Assembly: GCA_002413835.1 (NCBI GenBank)
Contig: DHXU01000007.1
Coordinates: 78,421-142,420, forward strand
From: Candidatus Saccharibacteria bacterium UBA5148
GTDB taxonomy: Bacteria > Patescibacteriota > Saccharimonadia > Saccharimonadales > UBA4665
DNA: 64,000 bases
Reading direction: 5' to 3'
Numbering within the stretch: the first letter of the stretch is position 1; the number at the start of each line of letters is the position of its first letter. The notes under the pieces are model-generated. The model did not search any database. It saw only the letters and a program-made list of their open reading frames with translations, and had not been told where the DNA came from. A program made the position numbers and the translations under genes. Positions 1-7,997 of the stretch are shown in pieces.

Positions 1-405
1 GTTACCGAATCCGCGGGCGGAGACAGACGAGTGCGGGCAGAAATACTGGATGATGATTCCGGTATGGGCTACTTCGAAAATACCAATTACAGCGGACTGG
101 CCGAAGTCCATGGCAGCCAGCCGCCACGCTACGTGGCCGAACGCCACTATCCGTACTGGCGGGAACTCGGCAAGCCGACATACTTTTTTGAATTCACGCC
201 CGAAACCGGGGAACTACTTTTCAGATTCATCGAAACAGAGCGCAGCGATGAACAACCGTTCGACATGCCAGTTGAAGCCGACAACGAGCGACTTGGCAGT
301 TTGCTGGAGCTGACCAGGAGCTTGCTCACGATGTGGTCTCATAACGATTACGACCGGAAGACTTCGCCGAATAAGTACGAGTTCCAACTGCCGGAGCTCA
401 CCTGA
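1..405 (+). CDS. 3' part of a hypothetical protein, cut by the window edge
   Basis: The frame is open from the first base to a TGA at 403-405, so the true start probably lies upstream; an internal GTG at 31 is the first candidate start inside the window. The visible part is about 134 residues, hydrophilic and rich in acidic and aromatic residues, with no signal peptide, membrane segment or motif that I recognise. Codon use resembles the housekeeping genes that follow. It is followed by a 214-base intergenic stretch with the leuS promoter region. Function unknown. Confidence 0.6.
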   Translation, partial: VTESAGGDRRVRAEILDDDSGMGYFENTNYSGLAEVHGSQPPRYVAERHYPYWRELGKPTYFFEFTPETGELLFRFIETERSDEQPFDMPVEADNERLGSLLELTRSLLTMWSHNDYDRKTSPNKYEFQLPELT

Positions 406-477
406 TTTGCGGCCGCCGAGTATGCAAATTGTGGCGGTTACTCAGGCTATAGCTAGCTAACATCCGGTGTCTTATTG

Positions 478-567
478 TATAATTTGGAGATATGACACGT
501 ATAAACTTTAGCTCGCAGCAACTCCTCCTCCCTTAGGGGACAAATTTTCTTCGAATTCAGATATAAT
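478..567 (+). promoter_or_regulatory. Candidate leuS promoter region with two TATAAT boxes
   Basis: Perfect -10 hexamers TATAAT lie at 478-483 and 562-567, 137 and 53 bases before the leuS ATG. No convincing TTGACA partner is visible for either. Between them is a pyrimidine run (CTCCTCCTCCC) followed by AGGGGA. Transcription from the second box would leave a leader of about 45 bases carrying the leuS ribosome binding site. Confidence 0.4.
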
Positions 568-619
568 CCAGTAGAGACATCTCAGTCAAAGATTCAGAAG
601 GTACAGGGGAGTGAGTACT

Positions 620-3541
620 ATGCAACGTTACAATCCAAAAGATATCGAGCCGCGGTGGCAGGCCAAATGGGAAGCCGACAAGATATATCAGGTATCGGAA
701 GACGCTTTCAAATCAGAAACAAAGCCCAAAAAATATATTCTTGAGTACTTCCCATATCCGAGCGGTGCCGCGATGCACGTCGGCCACGTCCGCAATTACA
801 CTATCGGAGATGTCATGGCCCGGCACGCCCGGATGGCCGGTTACGACGTACTCCACCCGATGGGTTGGGATGGTTTCGGCCTGCCGGCCGAGAATTACGC
901 TATTAAGACTGGTATCAGCCCGCGCCAGGCAATCGATCAGAACACGACCAAATTCAAACAGCAGTTGATACAGATGGGCTTCAGCTATGATTGGTCGCGC
1001 GAAATCGATAGCACCGACCCGAAGTATTACCGCTGGACGCAGTGGTTTTTCCTGATGCTGTTTCGCAAAGGTCTGGCCTACCAGCAGGAAAGTCTGCAGT
1101 GGTGGTGCCCACATGACAAGACGGTACTGGCCAACGAACAGGTCGAAGCCGGCCGTTGCTGGCGCTGTGGATACGAAGTCGAGAAGAAACTGCTGAAGCA
1201 GTGGTTCTTCAAGATAACCGACTATGCAGACCGTCTGGCCAAAGACCTGGATGATGTCGACTGGAGTGATTCCATCAAGAGTATGCAGCGCAACTGGATC
1301 GGTCGCAGCCAGGGCGCACAGGTCGATTTCAAGATCGACGGACGGGATGACGCTATTACCGTATTTACGACGCGGCCCGACACGCTGTTCGGTGCGACAT
1401 TTATGGTATTGTCTCCGGAACACCCGCTGGTCAGAAGTATTACCAGCGAGCAGCAGAAGCAGCCAGTCGCTGATTACATCAAAGCCGCCCAGGCTAAGAG
1501 CGATATCGAGCGCCAGGAGACCAACCGCGAGAAGACAGGCGTATGTACCGGCGCTTATGCCATCAATCCGGTCAATAACGAGAAAGTTCCGATCTGGATC
1601 GCTGACTACGTCCTGATAGGCTACGGTACTGGTGCGATTATGGCGGTGCCGGCCCACGACGAGCGGGATTATGAATTTGCTAAGAAATTTGAGCTGCCCG
1701 TCATACCGGTTGTTACGCAGAGCTTTATAATCCGCGACGCCTCATCAGCCGATGTGACCGATCGTACTGTAGCCGTCTCGGTTGCCCATGATGCAACATC
1801 GGACACATATTGCTTAATTGAATGGCCCAAGGAACATCTCCGGGCAGGACTGGAATGGCCGGGTGGCGGCATCGACACAGGTGAAACGATCAGTGACGGC
1901 GCTCTGCGCGAATTCACGGAGGAAACCGGCTATACCGATATTACGCTGAAGCGGATTGTCCCGGCCGCAGTATGTTTTTATTACGCAGACAATGGCAAGA
2001 ATATGCGTGGTATCCGTAACATTGTTGAGATAGACGTACGTTCGACGGCTCATAACGGCGTGGTCGGCACGGATGACTATGAGAAGGAAGCTTACACGAT
2101 TATCTGGCTGACCAAACAACAGATCATAGACCGGCAAGCAGAGATGGGCGACAGTATGAAAGCCATTACCGACTTCGTGTTCGATGGCGGCATATATTCC
2201 GGTGAAGGCGTCATGATTAATTCCGGCCCATACAATAATATGGCGACCGACCAGGTGCGCGAGAAGCTGGTCGCCGACCTTGAGAAGCAGGGTGTTGGCC
2301 GCGAAGTCACAAATTACAAGATGCGCGATTGGCTGATCAGCCGCCAGCGCTACTGGGGTGCGCCGATTCCGATAATCCATTGTCCAACAGATGGCGCCGT
2401 GGCGGTACCGGATGACCAGCTGCCAGTTATCCTGCCGGAAATCCAGAGCTTTGAGCCGTCCGGCGATGGCCGTAGCCCCTTGGCGAATGTCCCGGGATTC
2501 GTGCGTACCACCTGTCCGAAGTGTGGCGGCCCGGCCGAGCGCGAAACCGACACCATGGACGGCTTTGCCTGCAGCAGCTGGTATTTCCTGCGCTTCGCCG
2601 ACCCGCACAATGACCAGAAGCCATTCGACGCCGACAAGGTAAAATTCTGGCTGCCGGTTGATGATTATATCGGCGGTGCCGAGCACGCTGTCATGCATTT
2701 GCTGTACGCCCGTTTCTGGACCAAAGTTATGCACGACGAAGGCATGATCGACTTCGACGAACCATTTACGACGCTGCGCAACCACGGCATGATTCTGGCT
2801 CCCGACGGTGCCAAAATGAGCAAGAGCAAGGGTAACACTATCGAGCCGAGTGTCCTGATCGACGAGGGCTACGGAGCTGACGCTGTGCGGATCATGGAAC
2901 TGTTCATCGGCCCCTGGAACCAATCGGCCGCCTGGAGTGTCGAAGGTATGGGTGGTGCGCATCGCTTCCTGCAGCGCGTCTGGACCCTGGTCCAGGAATA
3001 TACTTTCACCGAAAAGACCGCCGAAGAGACCACCGAAAAGCCGGCTGGCACCGAATCATCGGAGCTGCAGCGCGCCCTGCACAAATCAATCAAAAAGGTC
3101 TCGGAAGATATCGAAACGATGAGCTTCAATACCGCCATCGCCTCCCTTATGGAACTGGTCAACGAACTGTTCCGTGTCAAGGCCGCTGACACATACGCCG
3201 CATCCAACTGGCCGACCACGCTCCAGTCGCTGGTCCAATTAGTCGCGCCGTTCGCGCCGCATATCGCCGAAGAGCTGTGGCAGCAATTAGGCCAGACCAG
3301 CTCGGTACACCTCAGCAGTTGGCCGATCTACGACGTTACATATCTGGTAACAGATACGATTACCATCGTCGTCCAGGTCAATGGCAAGCTCCGCGGCCAG
3401 CTCACACTACCGACTGATGCCGATGAGGCCCAGGTGGTAGCGGCCGCTCATGCTGATGAAAAGATTACAACTCATCTGGACGGCAGGGAAATCCGGAAGA
3501 CTATATACATTCCGGGCAAGCTCCTGAACTTTGTCGTCTAG
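620..3541 (+). CDS. leuS: Leucyl-tRNA synthetase with an inserted Nudix domain
   Basis: Class I aminoacyl-tRNA synthetase that charges tRNA-Leu in the cytoplasm. The ATG at 620 is preferred over an in-frame GTG at 611 because AGGGGAG at 605-611 lies 8 bases before it. Numbered from the GTG, the HIGH-type motif HVGH is at residues 56-59 and KMSKS at 735-739. CP1 editing-domain motifs TTRPDT and MAVPAHDERD are present. The protein is about 973 residues against roughly 810-870 for usual bacterial LeuRS. Most of the excess is a segment of about 150 residues inside CP1, after the MAVPAHDERD segment and before the usual GEGVMINSG segment, with a canonical Nudix box (G419 x5 E425 x7 REFTEETGY, to residue 441). 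The catalytic core looks intact. The identity is secure; the role of the insert is unknown. Confidence 0.97.
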   Translation: MQRYNPKDIEPRWQAKWEADKIYQVSEDAFKSETKPKKYILEYFPYPSGAAMHVGHVRNYTIGDVMARHARMAGYDVLHPMGWDGFGLPAENYAIKTGISPRQAIDQNTTKFKQQLIQMGFSYDWSREIDSTDPKYYRWTQWFFLMLFRKGLAYQQESLQWWCPHDKTVLANEQVEAGRCWRCGYEVEKKLLKQWFFKITDYADRLAKDLDDVDWSDSIKSMQRNWIGRSQGAQVDFKIDGRDDAITVFTTRPDTLFGATFMVLSPEHPLVRSITSEQQKQPVADYIKAAQAKSDIERQETNREKTGVCTGAYAINPVNNEKVPIWIADYVLIGYGTGAIMAVPAHDERDYEFAKKFELPVIPVVTQSFIIRDASSADVTDRTVAVSVAHDATSDTYCLIEWPKEHLRAGLEWPGGGIDTGETISDGALREFTEETGYTDITLKRIVPAAVCFYYADNGKNMRGIRNIVEIDVRSTAHNGVVGTDDYEKEAYTIIWLTKQQIIDRQAEMGDSMKAITDFVFDGGIYSGEGVMINSGPYNNMATDQVREKLVADLEKQGVGREVTNYKMRDWLISRQRYWGAPIPIIHCPTDGAVAVPDDQLPVILPEIQSFEPSGDGRSPLANVPGFVRTTCPKCGGPAERETDTMDGFACSSWYFLRFADPHNDQKPFDADKVKFWLPVDDYIGGAEHAVMHLLYARFWTKVMHDEGMIDFDEPFTTLRNHGMILAPDGAKMSKSKGNTIEPSVLIDEGYGADAVRIMELFIGPWNQSAAWSVEGMGGAHRFLQRVWTLVQEYTFTEKTAEETTEKPAGTESSELQRALHKSIKKVSEDIETMSFNTAIASLMELVNELFRVKAADTYAASNWPTTLQSLVQLVAPFAPHIAEELWQQLGQTSSVHLSSWPIYDVTYLVTDTITIVVQVNGKLRGQLTLPTDADEAQVVAAAHADEKITTHLDGREIRKTIYIPGKLLNFVV
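1721..2170 (+). other. Nudix-domain insertion within the LeuRS editing domain
   Basis: This in-frame segment of leuS encodes a Nudix fold inserted in CP1. The box itself is at 1865-1933 and has every consensus residue (GX5EX7REUXEEXGU). Flanking sequence shows the usual Nudix pattern, including the segment ending GLEWPGG before the box. Boundaries are approximate, judged from where ordinary LeuRS sequence stops and resumes. Nudix domains hydrolyse nucleoside diphosphates linked to another moiety; no substrate can be read from the sequence here. Confidence 0.85.
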
Positions 3542-3585
3542 TTCAGGAAGCTATAGTGCAGTAACTGTGAACCTGACACTGCAAC

Positions 3586-4008
3586 CTACTCCGGTTTTTG
3601 CGGATCGACGACGTGTTTGCTTTTTGGAAAGTAGCAGTAGGTAATGTAGGTTCCGGGGTCGACAACATGGGACTTATTTGCGGCTTCAGTCCGGCTCGTT
3701 ATGGTAATAGCGGCATCTCGCACTCCGTCAAAACCAGTCAGGTCGGGTATGTTGGCGCCTTTTGGATCCATCAGGGAACGATTTATTGTCTGTATAAGTC
3801 CTTCGCCTGATTGGACTTTCGCAGTGATACAAGGATGGGCAGGGGTTGAAACCATCGGCTCGGCAGCAGTCCCGGCAGATATGCCGCCGCATCCTGCCAG
3901 GAATTCGACTAGCGCCACGCCGCCGGCACTGACCCATAAAGCCGTGCGACCAGGGTGTCGCTCGGGTTCAGAATTGAGCTCAGATGAGAGTAATGGATAA
4001 TCGTTCAT
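3586..4008 (-). CDS. Small secreted lipoprotein-like protein, possible degenerate LysM
   Basis: The product is 140 residues. A charged N-terminus is followed by a hydrophobic stretch ending in LAGC near residue 40, which fits a lipobox, so export and lipid anchoring are likely. The rest contains VQSGEGLIQTINRSL and VVDPGTYITYC, vaguely like a LysM repeat (V-x-SGE-x-L ... PGTYI), but the match is weak. It lies convergently after leuS, within 45 bases. No clear Shine-Dalgarno is visible before the ATG. A cell-envelope role is inferred only from the signal sequence. Confidence 0.6.
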   Translation of the reverse strand: MNDYPLLSSELNSEPERHPGRTALWVSAGGVALVEFLAGCGGISAGTAAEPMVSTPAHPCITAKVQSGEGLIQTINRSLMDPKGANIPDLTGFDGVRDAAITITSRTEAANKSHVVDPGTYITYCYFPKSKHVVDPQKPE

Positions 4009-4155
4009 AATGATGGTTTAGTAAACTTAAGCCGTATTATACCACTATAGTCAAGTAATGCAATACAAACCTTGTTTTTAAGGTGATAATGCGTTACTAT
4101 AATGGTTAACTGTAGAAATTAGTGACCGGCATCAAACCGGTTGAAGGAGAAGAAT

Positions 4156-4332
4156 ATGGGAAAGCCAAAGAAACGAACTAGTCCGCGCGCTACCGGTGCC
4201 CGCCGTAGCCACCTGATGCTGAAGTTGGCCCGCGCCGTCAATTCCAAATCACCAATCAAGGCCTTCACAACCCGCCGCGAATCCAGCAAAGACCTCGGCC
4301 GTAGTCCTAAAGAGACGGTCGCTAAAGTCTAA
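4156..4332 (+). CDS. rpmF: 50S ribosomal protein bL32
   Basis: The 58-residue basic protein begins MGKPKKRTSPRATGARRSH, the conserved N-terminus of bL32. ATG 4156 follows AAGGAG (4144-4149) by 6 bases; an upstream in-frame TTG at 4141 is ignored. The C-terminal zinc-binding Cys pairs seen in many bL32 proteins are absent, so this is a Cys-free form. It is a structural component of the large ribosomal subunit and sits just upstream of nusB, as is common in bacterial genomes. Confidence 0.85.
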   Translation: MGKPKKRTSPRATGARRSHLMLKLARAVNSKSPIKAFTTRRESSKDLGRSPKETVAKV

Positions 4333-4442
4333 ATATAGGCACGGAAAACGTAGGCATTATCTGCCTGACTCGGCTATACTGGACAGAGCTACCAGCATCG
4401 TCACCATATAGTAAACGTTAACCAGCCCGGAGCCTTAACAAC

Positions 4443-5018
4443 ATGGCATCAAATCGTCACCTCGGCCGCATTATTGCCCTCCAAACTCTGTATGAAGAGG
4501 AGTTTCGTCGTGATGCCGCCGATACTGACTTCAACCTCGAAGATGTGCTGACGCGCAATATCGCGCGCTATTCCGAGATGGTTGATGATGTCGCTTTTAT
4601 CCGTAACCTGGTCAATGGCGTTATTGCATATACGCCAGAACTCGATGCTACGCTGCAGCCGATAGCGCCTGAGTGGCCTATCGACCAGATCGCCCGTATG
4701 GACCGCATCGTACTGCGCATCGGGCTCTACGAGCTGCTTCATGCCCGTGACGTCCCACCGAAGGTGGTTATCAACGAAGCTGTCGAACTTGCCAAAGCTT
4801 TTGGCGGCGAGAATTCCAGTAAATTTATCAACGGTGTACTAGGTACAGTGCTTCGGCAACGCCCGGAAACTGAGAATGTTGAGACTGCTTCGGCAACGAA
4901 GCCTAAGTCAGCAGCCCCTAAGACGGCCAAGTCTAAACCGGCAGATACCTCCAAAGCTTCTGATGACAAAAAATCAGACACTGCTTCAGACGCCCCGCAT
5001 AAGGCCAAGGTAAATTGA
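4443..5018 (+). CDS. nusB: Transcription antitermination factor NusB with a disordered tail
   Basis: NusB binds boxA RNA with NusE (S10) in antitermination complexes that support rRNA transcription. The N-terminal 140 residues carry the family pattern: RRxALQxLYE-like start, MDRIVLRIGLYELL, VVINEAVELAKAFGGENSSKFINGVLG. The remaining 50 residues are a low-complexity Lys/Ala/Ser/Asp tail absent from typical NusB (about 140 residues). It ends one base before the next gene's ATG, so the two are probably co-transcribed and coupled. Confidence 0.93.
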   Translation: MASNRHLGRIIALQTLYEEEFRRDAADTDFNLEDVLTRNIARYSEMVDDVAFIRNLVNGVIAYTPELDATLQPIAPEWPIDQIARMDRIVLRIGLYELLHARDVPPKVVINEAVELAKAFGGENSSKFINGVLGTVLRQRPETENVETASATKPKSAAPKTAKSKPADTSKASDDKKSDTASDAPHKAKVN

Positions 5019-5019
5019 C

Positions 5020-5655
5020 ATGGCAGACAGCCCACCACGCGACCACGACCACGGCGTCCCGCGACCACCACACGAAGGTGGTAACACTCATGGACAAGTT
5101 CCCAGAGCAGATACCCGCAGGGATGGTGATACCCGGAGAGACCGCAGCTTGTTCGGCAAGCGACCAGGACCGATTCAGGGTATCAGGGATTTTGTGGCCA
5201 AGCGCCGTCCGTCGATCGATGAGGTAGTCCGCGAAACGACATCGGGCGGCATCGTCTTCCGTCATAACGACACAACTCAGAAGGTTGAGATATTACTGAT
5301 CCAGGATGCCAAAAATCGCTGGACGATTCCGAAAGGCCACGTCGAAGAGGGTGAGGAACCGAAGCAGACGGCTGAGCGCGAGATTCGCGAAGAAACCGGG
5401 CTGCAGGAGATGAAAGTATACAACTGGCTCGGCAAAGTTAATTTCCGCTACCGCCGGACACATACGCTGGTACTTATGACCATGCACATCTACCTCGTCA
5501 AAGGCCTGGGCGACACCAACCAGCTGCAGGGTGAAGATTGGCTGACAGATATCAAATGGCTTCCGGCCTCCGAGGCTGTCGACAAGATAGCTTACGACGA
5601 CATCGGCAAACTTATCCTGATTGGCATGAAGAAGATCCGCGACCAGAAACTTTAG
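5020..5655 (+). CDS. Nudix hydrolase
   Basis: The 211-residue protein has a canonical Nudix box, GHVEEGEEPKQTAEREIREE followed by TGL, preceded by a strand with WTIPKGH. The first 65 residues are a hydrophilic, Arg/Asp/His-rich extension with little predicted structure. AAGG in the end of nusB is 9 bases before the ATG. The gene sits between nusB and rnc in an RNA-processing operon, which suggests action on RNA-related nucleotides, but the substrate (Ap4A, NDP-sugar or an RNA 5' end) cannot be told. Catalytic Glu residues are all present. Confidence 0.85.
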   Translation: MADSPPRDHDHGVPRPPHEGGNTHGQVPRADTRRDGDTRRDRSLFGKRPGPIQGIRDFVAKRRPSIDEVVRETTSGGIVFRHNDTTQKVEILLIQDAKNRWTIPKGHVEEGEEPKQTAEREIREETGLQEMKVYNWLGKVNFRYRRTHTLVLMTMHIYLVKGLGDTNQLQGEDWLTDIKWLPASEAVDKIAYDDIGKLILIGMKKIRDQKL

Positions 5656-5697
5656 ACACTTAAGTACTATAGAGACAGAACTACAGAGACACTATCC

Positions 5698-6396
5698 ATG
5701 GACTACACCCCTTATCACAATTTTGCGACCAATACGCTCGGCGTTAGCTTCAAGGACATTGAGATTCTTATTACTGCCTTCACGCACCGGTCGTACGTCA
5801 ATGAACACAAGAAGACCGTCAGCGTCCACAACGAACGCCTGGAATTCCTCGGTGATGCCGTCCTGGAACTGGTCGTTACCAAGTATCTGTACTGTAATTT
5901 TCCTGACCCGGAAGGCATCCTGACTAACTGGCGCAGCGCCCTTGTCCGGACTGAAAGCATCGGTGCGGCCGCTGCCAAACATGGCTATGAGCCGCTACTA
6001 CGTCTCAGCCGCGGTGAGAAACGGGGCAGTGATCGGGCGCGGGAACAGATCCTGGCTAACAGCTTCGAAGCCGTCATCGGCGCGCTCTATCTTGATCAGG
6101 GCTATGATGCTGCAGAGAAATGGATTACTGCGACTATCCTCAGTACCTTCCAGGATATCCTGACCAGCGGTTCGTGGATGGATCCGAAGTCCCACCTGCA
6201 GGAAGTTGTCCAAAGCCGTGAAGGCTTCACACCTGTCTACAAGGTACTTGAAGAAATCGGTCCGGACCACGACAAGATGTTTACGGTCGGTATTTTCGTC
6301 AATAATGTCCTGCGCGGCAGCGGCACCGGCCCCAGCAAGCAGGCCGGCCAGCAGAAGGCTGCTGAGGCAGCGCTGGCATATTATGCCCAAGCGTAA
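5698..6396 (+). CDS. rnc: Ribonuclease III
   Basis: Endoribonuclease that cleaves double-stranded RNA in rRNA and mRNA maturation. The 232-residue length is normal. The catalytic signature NERLEFLGDAVLEL is present near residue 43, with a second acidic motif ILANSFEAVIGALYLDQGY. The C-terminal double-stranded RNA-binding domain runs from DPKSHLQEVVQ to KQAGQQKAAEAAL. The gene belongs to the nusB-Nudix-rnc run, 42 bases after the Nudix gene. Confidence 0.96.
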   Translation: MDYTPYHNFATNTLGVSFKDIEILITAFTHRSYVNEHKKTVSVHNERLEFLGDAVLELVVTKYLYCNFPDPEGILTNWRSALVRTESIGAAAAKHGYEPLLRLSRGEKRGSDRAREQILANSFEAVIGALYLDQGYDAAEKWITATILSTFQDILTSGSWMDPKSHLQEVVQSREGFTPVYKVLEEIGPDHDKMFTVGIFVNNVLRGSGTGPSKQAGQQKAAEAALAYYAQA

Positions 6397-6513
6397 CATC
6401 TCAGGTTGACAACAGAGGCCGCAATCTGTAAAATAGTCTGGAATACCTTAGTAAAGTGTTAAGTCTCATAATGTTGAACATTTTGAGTCAGGAAAGAGAG
6501 AAGTCAGACTTTT

Positions 6514-6876
6514 ATGCTATCAATCCGTATGCAACGTACCGGTCGTAAAGGACATGCAATGTTCCGCCTTGTCGTACAAGAATCACGTTATACTCCGACC
6601 AGCGGCAAAGTCGTTGCGCAGCTTGGAAGCTTCGATCCACACAACAAGACCGCAAAGGTTGATAGCGAAAAGGCATCCTTCTACCTGAGCCACGGCGCCC
6701 AGCCATCAGGCCGCGCCGCACTTTTACTACAAAAAGAAGGCGTCGAACTTCCAAAGTGGGTGAAGATTTCCAGCGCCAAGAGCCGTACTACCCGTCATCC
6801 TGAGAAACTTCGTAGCAATCAGCCAGCCGCTGAACCTGAAGTTGCAGAAGCGGAAGCCCCTTCGACTGAGTCGTAA
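6514..6876 (+). CDS. rpsP: 30S ribosomal protein bS16
   Basis: The protein begins MLSIRMQRTGRKGHAMFRLV, typical of bS16, and continues with the conserved YLSHGAQPS segment. It is a structural protein of the small subunit. At 120 residues it is longer than usual (about 80-90) because of an acidic Ala/Glu/Pro-rich tail from about residue 98. The gene is followed by a strong intrinsic terminator at 6927-6957 and by khpA, the usual neighbour. Confidence 0.95.
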   Translation: MLSIRMQRTGRKGHAMFRLVVQESRYTPTSGKVVAQLGSFDPHNKTAKVDSEKASFYLSHGAQPSGRAALLLQKEGVELPKWVKISSAKSRTTRHPEKLRSNQPAAEPEVAEAEAPSTES

Positions 6877-6926
6877 GCTTTTTGGGACAGAAGTATACCA
6901 GATTGTACAACAGCCCGTCTATGAAC

Positions 6927-6957
6927 TGCCCGACATCTATAAGTCGGGCATTTTGTT
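6927..6957 (+). terminator. Intrinsic terminator after rpsP
   Basis: A perfect 8-bp stem, TGCCCGAC (6927-6934) with GTCGGGCA (6943-6950), has an 8-base loop and is followed by TTTTGTT. Confidence 0.85.
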
Positions 6958-7001
6958 ATACTAATACCTATACTACCTAACCTGTGAAGAGGAGACCGTT
7001 C

Positions 7002-7502
7002 ATGAATAACAGTATTGACCAGCAGTTTGTTGAGTTCATCGTACAATCATTAGTCAGTAATCCGGATGCCGTCCAAGTCGAACGGCGTATCGACGAGAAG
7101 GGTGTGCTGCTCGAACTGACCGTGGACCCTGAGGACCTGGGCCGCGTCATCGGCAAGCGCGGAGCGACCGCTCAGAGTATCCGTACGTTGCTGCGGGCGC
7201 TTGGTACCAAGAACGATGCCCGTTACAATCTGAAGATCGTTGACAACGGTGTCGGTGGCCATGGTAGATCGGATGACGATGATAGCCATAGCCACGACGA
7301 CTCTAACAGCCACAGCCGCGACGACAATACCACAGCTGCCTCAGACGATAACACTGACACGGCAAGTGCCAGTACGACACGCCCGCTTGATGATGACCTG
7401 GACGAAGTAGACACCAGCAAATCGACATATGACGTGGCGGAAAGCGATGTCGTTGCCAAGACCCGTAAGGAACTCGAGGCGTACGACGATTTAGACGTCT
7501 AG
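7002..7502 (+). CDS. khpA: KH-domain RNA-binding protein KhpA with a His/Asp-rich tail
   Basis: The N-terminal 75 residues match KhpA (YlqC): FVEFIVQSLVSNPDAVQV, then the KH motif VIGKRGATAQSIRTLLRALG. KhpA binds RNA, typically with KhpB, in translation and division control. ATG 7002 follows AAGAGGAG at about 7 bases; a longer in-frame start at 6984 is less likely. The second half (about 85 residues) is a disordered tail dominated by Asp, Ser and His, including repeated DSHSHDDSNSHSRDD-type sequence. Such a tail is unusual for KhpA and could bind metal ions; that is speculation. Confidence 0.9.
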   Translation: MNNSIDQQFVEFIVQSLVSNPDAVQVERRIDEKGVLLELTVDPEDLGRVIGKRGATAQSIRTLLRALGTKNDARYNLKIVDNGVGGHGRSDDDDSHSHDDSNSHSRDDNTTAASDDNTDTASASTTRPLDDDLDEVDTSKSTYDVAESDVVAKTRKELEAYDDLDV

Positions 7503-7600
7503 GCACTAAGTAGTTGCAGTGTATAACCAAGTCGGTTATACTTACATCGAGTCGCAAAAACGGCTTCTATATTTCGAAATAACTATCGGAATCAAAATAA

Positions 7601-7644
7601 AAAGCTCTGCGAGCCATTTGTCGTCAAACATAAATGGGAGCTTT
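7601..7644. other. Stem-loop in the khpA-trmD spacer
   Basis: Nested complementary segments: AAAGCTC (7601-7607) pairs with GAGCTTT (7638-7644), and inside it CATTT (7615-7619) pairs with AAATG (7632-7636). It lies 8 bases before a long terminator-like hairpin. It could be part of a transcript end or of a small RNA; nothing else supports a function. Confidence 0.4.
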
Positions 7645-7651
7645 ATGTGAC

Positions 7652-7695
7652 AAAAAGAGCCACCCGGCAAGTAACATGCTGGTGTGGTTCTTTTT
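7652..7695 (+). terminator. Long bidirectional terminator-like hairpin
   Basis: An 18-bp stem with two G-U pairs and one bulged T: AAAAAGAGCCAC plus CCGGCA (7652-7669), loop AGTAACA, then TGCTGG, T, GTGGTTCTTTTT (7677-7695). The A-run on one side and T-run on the other fit a terminator for khpA and also for the minus-strand gene at 7720-7968. Confidence 0.8.
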
Positions 7696-7719
7696 GGTTG
7701 ACTCCCGTATCTACTGGAG

Positions 7720-7968
7720 CTAGTCTAGACGCTCTGTCCGGATCTGTGTGTATCTCTCGGCAACCAGGCTGGCACGACGCCTGGCAATTATTTGTGCGGG
7801 GGTCAGGGAAGCTACGCGAAATAGGATTGCATCGTGCTTCGACCAGTCAAAGCACGGCTCAGCGTCTGGGATACTGCAGCTGACTGCTGAGCCGGCTGCC
7901 AACTGCGGTGGAGTGCTGCGATCTGACGCAGTTGGCGCAGTCACGATGACAGAATCATTATTTTCCAT
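7720..7968 (-). CDS. Small hypothetical protein
   Basis: An 82-residue reading frame divergent from trmD. Codon choice is like that of neighbouring genes, and the protein is soluble, ending with a basic helix-like region (LTPAQIIARRRASLVAERYTQ-type). No Shine-Dalgarno precedes the ATG. A TATTTT hexamer lies 7 bases upstream, which could be the -10 of a leaderless transcript. The hairpin at 7652-7695 would terminate it. A competing plus-strand frame (7748-7987) is less convincing. I do not recognise a family. Confidence 0.45.
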   Translation of the reverse strand: MENNDSVIVTAPTASDRSTPPQLAAGSAVSCSIPDAEPCFDWSKHDAILFRVASLTPAQIIARRRASLVAERYTQIRTERLD

Positions 7969-7997
7969 AATCTTAAAAATATGTTAACATAATAATT

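Noticed and set aside
523..620. T-box or anti-Shine-Dalgarno riboswitch before leuS
   Set aside because: No T-box core sequence is visible, and the CTCCTCCTCCC run pairs only partly with AGGGGAG.
713..2962. Two long minus-strand frames (314 and 382 codons) antisense to leuS
   Set aside because: They are shadows of the high-GC leuS gene; no ribosome binding site, no recognisable domain, and leuS is unambiguous on the other strand.
7748..7987. Plus-strand frame upstream of trmD
   Set aside because: Lower coding quality than the opposite frame and it runs through the trmD promoter region.
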